From Gammaproteobacteria bacterium (lineage in GTDB: Bacteria > Pseudomonadota > Gammaproteobacteria > Burkholderiales > Thiobacillaceae): DNA of 11,079 bases. Below the pieces are notes generated by a model, which worked only from the letters and a program-made list of their open reading frames with translations, did no database searches and was not told where the DNA came from. Where the stretch lies: the NCBI GenBank assembly GCA_018820745.1, contig JAHJNP010000324.1, forward strand, positions 1 through 11,079, given 5' to 3'. Below are positions 7,511 through 11,079 of this stretch, one piece after another; position 1 is the stretch's first letter, and each line of letters opens with the position of its first letter. The position numbers and the translations under genes are program-made.

Positions 7511-7975
7511 TAGGGTGGCGGCCAGCTGCAGCCGCGCCTCGTCATTCAGATACTGCCCTACTTCCGTTGCGTGACCATGCGAACACAGGCTGAGACGGCA
7601 ATTCCTGCCCGGCGTCCTGCAGTTGCATACCACGCGCGCCCACTGGCGATTCAGTTCCCGACGCCCTCCCTGGTTACCGCAGTGCCATTCCAGCACCACC
7701 ATGTCACCTTCGATCACGAGGGATTCGAAATCGCCCTCGCGGCTGCGTAAGGCCCTGAATGCCCAGGCCAGCAAGCCGATTTCAAATCCGGCAAACGGCA
7801 GGATCAGCCAGTAACCCGACCATGCAAAGCCGATCGCCATTGCAAAACACAGTGCCGCCAGGCTCCAGAACACGAGCCGTTCCTGGGGACGGGTCAGCGA
7901 ATGATTGGGGCGGGATCGGAATACAAACGCGCCTGCTGGCCCACCCGCACAGTCTTCCGTATTCACCTGTCCCAT
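7490..7975 (-). CDS. DUF2244 family integral membrane protein, cysteine-rich C-terminus
   Basis: A 161-residue protein of unknown function. A short N-terminus (AFVFRSRPNHSLTRPQ) leads into two closely spaced helices (about 34-52 and 55-72). A soluble C-terminal domain follows, with the family pattern of hydrophobic strands, SHG (132-134) and a terminal helix (QYLNDEARLQLAATLRSRL). This fits DUF2244, often found next to cytochrome oxidase genes in proteobacteria. Odd here is a group of cysteines in the C-terminal domain: C99, C117, C119, C126 and C131, with H133 and H135. I chose the ATG at 7975. A longer frame opens at 8035, but a candidate promoter lies inside that extension and the extra 20 residues look unrelated. 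The ribosome site is weak. It lies 81 nt before ctaC in the same direction. Confidence 0.8.
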   Translation of the reverse strand: MGQVNTEDCAGGPAGAFVFRSRPNHSLTRPQERLVFWSLAALCFAMAIGFAWSGYWLILPFAGFEIGLLAWAFRALRSREGDFESLVIEGDMVVLEWHCGNQGGRRELNRQWARVVCNCRTPGRNCRLSLCSHGHATEVGQYLNDEARLQLAATLRSRLQE

Positions 7976-8015
7976 ATCTGGAATCGAGGAAACCGAGTGC
8001 GGCAATATGTCGCAG

Positions 8016-8045
8016 ACAATAGCACGCCGCCGCACGCCAGAACAA
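8016..8045 (-). promoter_or_regulatory. Candidate sigma-70 promoter for DUF2244 and possibly the oxidase genes
   Basis: On the minus strand, TTGTTC (8045-8040) and TATTGT (8021-8016) each match four of six bases of the -35 and -10 consensus, with an 18-bp spacer. Transcription would begin near 8008, giving a leader of about 33 nt before the ATG at 7975. The region directly upstream is extremely AT-rich, as for an UP element. Prediction from pattern only. Confidence 0.35.
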
Positions 8046-8049
8046 GCAG

Positions 8050-8059
8050 TACGATCGTA
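8050..8059. repeat. Perfect 10-bp palindrome
   Basis: TACGATCGTA is its own reverse complement. It lies a few bases upstream of the candidate -35 box at 8040-8045, where an operator or activator site could act. It is short and could be chance. Confidence 0.35.
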
Positions 8060-8060
8060 T

Positions 8061-8073
8061 TAACTTATTGATT
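8061..8073 (-). promoter_or_regulatory. Candidate IHF binding site
   Basis: On the minus strand the 13 bases AATCAATAAGTTA match the IHF consensus WATCAANNNNTTR at every defined position. The 5' flank is nearly pure A/T (ATTTAATAAATA), as is usual for strong IHF sites. It is centred about 59 bp upstream of the predicted start of transcription for DUF2244. AT-rich DNA raises the chance of a random match. Confidence 0.45.
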
Positions 8074-8116
8074 TATTTATTAAATATCGTTATTACAGAT
8101 TATTCTAAGATACTAA

Positions 8117-8818
8117 TTATTCCGGCAGCGTAAGCCATTGCGGCGCGTCGACCGCAGACATTGCCGGATCAAGATGCGCCTGCACCCCGAGACACGGAGC
8201 AGGCAGGCGCGCATGCAGCGCGGCCACATTCTCGGCCCGGCATGCCATCGCCGGATCGACGTGGTTGCCCACCCAGCCGGCCCACGGCAGCCGCCGGTGC
8301 GCAATCGACTCCGCCGTCAACAGCGCATGGTTGAGGCAGCCAAGGCGCAACCCCACCACCAGCACGATGGGCAGGTCCAGACGCTGGGCCAGATCTGCCA
8401 TGTCGTCGCGTTCATTCAAGGGCACCCGCCAACCGCCCGCGCCTTCGACCACCACCACATCGGCGGCGGCGGCCAGCCTGGCAAACGCCGCGGCGATTGT
8501 ATCGAGCTCGATCCGCACGCCCGCCTGCTGCGCGGCGATGTGCGGCGCGATTGCAGGCGCAAAATCATAGGGATTTACGTCGCGAATATCGGCCGCCACG
8601 TTGGCCGCCTGCAGCAGCGCCGCCACATCCTCGTTCAGCTCGCCCGGCGCATGGCCCGCCGCCACCGGCTTCATCGCCGCCACGCGCAGGCCCTGTTCGC
8701 GTAGCGCATGAATCAGCGCCACTGCCACCCGCGTCTTGCCGACGCCGGTATCGGTGCCGGTGACGAAAAAACCGTGAGACGCGAGGGGAGGGGCGTGAGG
8801 CGGGGTCGTCGATGTCAT
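8117..8818 (-). CDS. bioD: Dethiobiotin synthetase
   Basis: Cytoplasmic ATP-dependent enzyme that carboxylates DAPA and closes the ureido ring to form dethiobiotin. It has 233 residues. The P-loop GTDTGVGKT lies at 21-29 after strand GFFVT. K50 in KPVAAG and the second substrate/Mg2+ motif EGAGG (125-129, followed by WRVPL) are present, as is the GCLNHALLTAESI helix (160-172). All features of the BioD fold are intact. The ATG at 8818 overlaps the bioC stop (ATGA), the usual coupling arrangement. A longer frame to 8896 lies wholly inside bioC and is rejected. Residues 4-15 are a Pro/His/Ala-rich stretch encoded by a C-rich repeat-like tract. It is the last gene of the bio operon. Confidence 0.96.
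   Translation of the reverse strand: MTSTTPPHAPPLASHGFFVTGTDTGVGKTRVAVALIHALREQGLRVAAMKPVAAGHAPGELNEDVAALLQAANVAADIRDVNPYDFAPAIAPHIAAQQAGVRIELDTIAAAFARLAAAADVVVVEGAGGWRVPLNERDDMADLAQRLDLPIVLVVGLRLGCLNHALLTAESIAHRRLPWAGWVGNHVDPAMACRAENVAALHARLPAPCLGVQAHLDPAMSAVDAPQWLTLPE
8773..8805. repeat. Second C/G-rich repeat-like tract at the bioD 5' end
   Basis: The plus strand reads CGTGAGAC (8773-8780) and CGTGAGGC (8794-8801), 21 bp apart with seven of eight bases equal. Between and after them are three GGGG runs (8785-8788, 8790-8793, 8802-8805). It encodes the Pro/His/Ala-rich N-terminus of BioD. Its composition resembles the heptamer tract in bioC, but it lacks the fourth long G-run. Confidence 0.45.
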
Positions 8819-9726
8819 GAGCCCGCTCGCTTTTTTTGAATTTTCAACTGGATCACCTGGCGTCCATCCGCGCGCTGCGTCTTGTCGCCCGCCCACGCGT
8901 GGCCGTAGATCACTTCGAAGGTGGCCGGCAGGCGCCCTTCGAGCCGGTGCGCTTCATACGCCTGCTCCAGCCGCGCCCACGCCGACTTGCCGAGCAGGCC
9001 GCGCCGCCGGGTCGTTGCCGCGTTGTGCGCGCCGATGCCCTTGAGATCGCGCATCAGGGTCTTGAGGTCGGCGTAGGTCAGGGTCAGCATTTCCATTTCC
9101 ATCACCGGACTGGCAAAACCGGCGTGGATCAGCATGTCGCCGATGTCGTGCAGGTCGATGAAGCGGTTCACATGCGGCGCATCGTCGATGGCCGAAAAGG
9201 CTGCGCGCAATTCCTTCAGCGTGTCGGGGCCGAAGGTGGCGAAGATCAACAGCCCGCCCGGCGCCAGCACGCGATAGAAGCCCTTGAGCGTCGCCTCCAG
9301 ATCGTGCGCCCACTGCAGTGCCAGGCTGGACCAGACCAGGTTCACGCTGCTGGGCGCGAGCGGCAGCCGGTCCATGTCGGCGCACACCATATGGGTGAGG
9401 GGTAAGGGGTGAGGGGTCAGGTGCTGCAGGATGCGCTGCGCCCAGGTCGGTTGAGGCAGGCGTGCACGCGCGGCGGCGAGCATGGCCGGGGCGATGTCGA
9501 GCGCGCAGCATTCGGCTTCCGCATAGCGCGATCGCAGATGCGCCTGTCCGTAGCCGGTGCCGGTGCCGATGTCGAGCACGCGCGTAGGCTTCAGGGTCAT
9601 GAAGTCGAGCCGTTCCAGCAGACGATCGCACACCTCGCGCTGCAGCACCGCATGCGCATCGTAGCTGGCGGCGGCATGGTCGAAGGCGCGCCGCACTTCG
9701 GCGAAATCGAGTTCGGATTCAGTCAT
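8815..9726 (-). CDS. bioC: Malonyl-[ACP] O-methyltransferase
   Basis: SAM-dependent methyltransferase that masks the free carboxyl of malonyl-ACP (or CoA) as a methyl ester, letting fatty acid synthesis build the pimeloyl chain. It has 303 residues. The N-terminal helix FDHAAASYDAHAVLQREV (15-32) is typical of BioC. Class I SAM motifs follow: VLDIGTGTGYG (50-60), acidic residue D77 (CALDIAP), D117 in CADMDRLPLA, and LVWSSLALQW (130-139). The post-motif segment APGGLLIFATFGPDTLKELR is also BioC-like. The ATG at 9726 overlaps the end of bioH by 8 nt; a TTG two codons upstream is less likely. Residues 104-112 (TPHPLPLTH) are a low-complexity insert encoded by a heptamer repeat between conserved motifs. 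Confidence 0.95.
   Translation of the reverse strand: MTESELDFAEVRRAFDHAAASYDAHAVLQREVCDRLLERLDFMTLKPTRVLDIGTGTGYGQAHLRSRYAEAECCALDIAPAMLAAARARLPQPTWAQRILQHLTPHPLPLTHMVCADMDRLPLAPSSVNLVWSSLALQWAHDLEATLKGFYRVLAPGGLLIFATFGPDTLKELRAAFSAIDDAPHVNRFIDLHDIGDMLIHAGFASPVMEMEMLTLTYADLKTLMRDLKGIGAHNAATTRRRGLLGKSAWARLEQAYEAHRLEGRLPATFEVIYGHAWAGDKTQRADGRQVIQLKIQKKRAGS
9391..9417 (+). repeat. Heptamer tandem repeat with G-quadruplex pattern inside bioC
   Basis: The plus strand carries three tandem 7-bp units TRAGGGG (9396-9402, 9403-9409, 9410-9416), preceded by GGG (9393-9395). Four G-runs of 3, 4, 4 and 4 bases are thus separated by 3-nt loops (TGA, TAA, TGA), a textbook G-quadruplex pattern. The strand is the template for bioC, and the coding strand is C-rich, giving TPHPLPLTH. 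Unit length 7 over 21 nt keeps the frame open. Confidence 0.8.
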
Positions 9727-10465
9727 GGGCAAAGCGTCCTATCGCGGCGGCCACGTCTTCGCCGTGCGACAAGTGCGGCGCATGCGCGGCGCGGGCAAAT
9801 TCGATGTGCTGCGCGGCGGGCAGGGTGTCGGCCAGCCAGGCGCCCGCAGCCGCAGGCGTCAGCGTATCGAGCGCGCCATGCAGCACCAGGGTCGGCTGCG
9901 TCAGCCGCGGCAGTTCCGCGCGCAGGTCGGTGTCGCGCAGGATCGCGAGGCCACTCGACAAGGCCTCGCTGCGCGCCACGGGGGCGGCCAGCAGCGACTG
10001 CCGCAAATGCTGAAGCAGGGTTTTCTGCCCGGGCATGCCGCGCGTCTGCAGGCTCAGAAAGCGCAGCAGCGTGGCCTCCGGGTCGGCCAGAAACGCCGCG
10101 CCGAAGTCTTGCAGATCGGCGGCAGCCATGCCGCGATCCCAGTCTTCCCCAGCAACGAACTTCGGCGTCGACGCCAACAGCACCAGGCGCGCGATCCTGT
10201 GCGGATGGTCGAGCGCCGCGCGCATCGCCACCTGGCCTCCAAGCGACCAGCCGAGCAGCGTGGTCTTGTCCGGCAGCTGCTGCGCGAGATCGTCCGCCCA
10301 ATTTTTCAGGGTGTTTTCCGCAAGCGCAGCGCGTCCGCCATGGCCCGGCAGATCGAGCGCGCGCACCTCGAAATCGGCCGCCAGCCATTCCGCCAGCGCG
10401 TCGAACACGCGGGCGTTCATGCCCCAGCCATGCACCAGCGCAAGGACGGGCTTAGGCGAGGGCAT
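9719..10465 (-). CDS. bioH: Pimeloyl-[ACP] methyl ester esterase
   Basis: Alpha/beta hydrolase that removes the methyl group from pimeloyl-ACP methyl ester, ending the BioC-BioH pathway and committing the chain to biotin. It has 248 residues. The oxyanion/substrate loop VHGWGMNARVF (11-21) is BioH-like. The nucleophile elbow GWSLGG places Ser74, HGALDTLTP places Asp200, and AAHAPHLSH places His228, completing the Ser-Asp-His triad. The ATG at 10465 gives a normal N-terminus, has GAGG 6 nt upstream, and overlaps the end of bioF by 14 nt. The ATG at 10492 would add nine residues and a longer overlap and is less likely. The neighbours bioF and bioC confirm the assignment over other hydrolases. 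Confidence 0.95.
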   Translation of the reverse strand: MPSPKPVLALVHGWGMNARVFDALAEWLAADFEVRALDLPGHGGRAALAENTLKNWADDLAQQLPDKTTLLGWSLGGQVAMRAALDHPHRIARLVLLASTPKFVAGEDWDRGMAAADLQDFGAAFLADPEATLLRFLSLQTRGMPGQKTLLQHLRQSLLAAPVARSEALSSGLAILRDTDLRAELPRLTQPTLVLHGALDTLTPAAAGAWLADTLPAAQHIEFARAAHAPHLSHGEDVAAAIGRFAHD

Positions 10466-11079
10466 GCAGGGCCTCGACCAGTTGCGCGACATCGTCGGCG
10501 CTGTGCGCGGCCGACAGAGTGATGCGCAACCGCGCCGTGTTGGCGGGCACCGTCGGCGTGCGGATGGCGGGCACCAAGAGGCCGCGATCGAGCAGGGCCT
10601 GCGACAGCCGCACCGCTTCGGTGTTCGCGCCGATCACCAGCGGCTGGATCGGCGTGTCAGACGGCATCAGCGCGCCCAGCTTCAGGTCGGCCAGACCCTC
10701 GCGCAGCTGCGCGATGCGGCTGCGCAGACGCGCGCGGCGCGCTTCTCCGGCATCGATCTGGCGCAGGCTTTCCAGCAGGCACGCGGCCAGCAGCGGCGGC
10801 GACGCCGTCGTGTAGATATACGGCCGCGCCTTCTGGATCAGCCAGTCGATCACGCTGGCATGCGCTGCCACCGTCGCCCCGGAAACGCCGGCCGCCTTGC
10901 CGAGGGTGGCGAGATAAATCACGAGGTCGCTCGCGCGGGCGCGCTCGGTCAGGCCACCGCGGCCGTCGTTCAGCACGCCGAAGCCGTGCGCGTCATCGAG
11001 ATAGAGCCAGGCGTCGTAGCGTTCGGCCAGGTCGAGCAGCGCGTCGACCGGTGCGATGTCGCCGTCCATGCTGAACACG
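10452..11079 (-). CDS. bioF: 8-amino-7-oxononanoate synthase (KAPA synthase), C-terminal part
   Basis: PLP-dependent enzyme of the alpha-oxoamine synthase family that condenses pimeloyl-ACP (or CoA) with alanine to form KAPA. The window holds only the last 208 residues. The start and roughly the first 170-180 residues lie beyond the right edge, so the leading VFSMDGDIAP is internal. In fragment numbering, the PLP-ring motif DDAHGFG is at 28-34, the Schiff-base lysine is K61 in ATLGKAAGVSG, and YIYTTASPP (87-95) follows. The C-terminal domain ends with VPANTARLRITLSAAHSADD (177-196), a typical BioF signature. The stop overlaps bioH. It is the first bio gene visible, and others may lie further upstream. 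Confidence 0.96.
   Translation of the reverse strand, partial: VFSMDGDIAPVDALLDLAERYDAWLYLDDAHGFGVLNDGRGGLTERARASDLVIYLATLGKAAGVSGATVAAHASVIDWLIQKARPYIYTTASPPLLAACLLESLRQIDAGEARRARLRSRIAQLREGLADLKLGALMPSDTPIQPLVIGANTEAVRLSQALLDRGLLVPAIRTPTVPANTARLRITLSAAHSADDVAQLVEALHALA

Larger units (their letters stand above)
7976..8116. other. Intergenic control region with AT-rich island
   Basis: The 141 bases between bioD and the DUF2244 gene hold no gene. By hand count, 8051-8120 contains 13 G or C in 70 bases, far below the surrounding coding DNA. The candidate IHF site, palindrome and promoter lie here. No GC-rich hairpin with a U-tract follows bioD, so either termination is rho-dependent or some bio transcripts read through into DUF2244 and the oxidase genes. 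Confidence 0.7.

Noticed and set aside
7976..8035. A longer start for the DUF2244 protein
   Set aside because: The added 20 residues look unrelated to the family, and the candidate promoter would lie within the coding region.
8016..8045. Sigma-54 promoter (TGGC...GC) near the IHF-like site
   Set aside because: A TGGC is present at 8036-8039 on the minus strand, but no GC dinucleotide falls at the required 10-bp spacing after the GG.
9409..10455. A 348-codon plus-strand open frame antisense to bioH and bioC
   Set aside because: Ala/Arg/Pro-rich composition without recognisable domains, opposite intact biotin genes.
1..11079. Mobile elements, CRISPR, tRNA/rRNA genes, defence or toxin systems
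   Set aside because: No transposase, integrase, repeat-spacer array, RNA gene or defence-type domain was recognised. The whole window is explained by respiration and biotin genes.

Overview
The window is an ordinary but well-packed chromosomal segment of a GC-rich proteobacterium, most likely a betaproteobacterium. This is inferred from protein sequence and from gene order: subunit II with a fused cytochrome c domain, then subunit I, a tiny membrane protein, CtaG, a DUF2970 protein, subunit III, an opposed DUF2909 gene, SURF1, a Sco-like protein, CtaA and CtaB. No database search was possible, so the genus is unknown. All genes but one lie on the minus strand, so transcription runs from right to left.

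Right part (8117-11079): a biotin operon, bioF (5' end beyond the window), bioH, bioC and bioD. Consecutive genes overlap by 14, 8 and 4 nt, which suggests translational coupling. BioC methylates malonyl-ACP(CoA) so that fatty acid synthesis can build the pimeloyl chain. BioH removes the methyl ester, BioF makes KAPA, and BioD closes the ureido ring of dethiobiotin.

Middle (7409-8116): a DUF2244 membrane protein with an unusual cysteine cluster. Upstream of it is a strikingly AT-rich stretch with a full match to the IHF consensus, a 10-bp palindrome and a plausible sigma-70 promoter. This is the most likely control region for the DUF2244 and cytochrome oxidase genes.

Left part (1-7408): a caa3-type (heme A, A1-family) cytochrome c oxidase cluster. 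The first block is coxB/ctaC, ctaD, a 39-residue membrane protein too short for most gene callers, ctaG (Cox11, CuB insertion), a DUF2970 protein and coxC/ctaE. It ends at a strong bidirectional terminator (2817-2845). A single plus-strand gene (DUF2909) converges on that terminator. Beyond it lies the second block: SURF1 (heme A insertion), a Sco-like CxxxC protein, ctaA (heme A synthase) and ctaB (heme O synthase, cut by the window edge). Structural subunits and heme A supply/assembly genes therefore appear to be separate transcription units.

No RNA genes, insertion sequences, CRISPR arrays or phage genes were seen, and no gene-free stretch exceeds about 140 bases. I found no evidence for a novel multi-gene system. 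The points worth a second look are regulatory (IHF/AT island, isolated SURF1 block), structural (a heptamer repeat with G-quadruplex potential inside bioC) and small-protein level.
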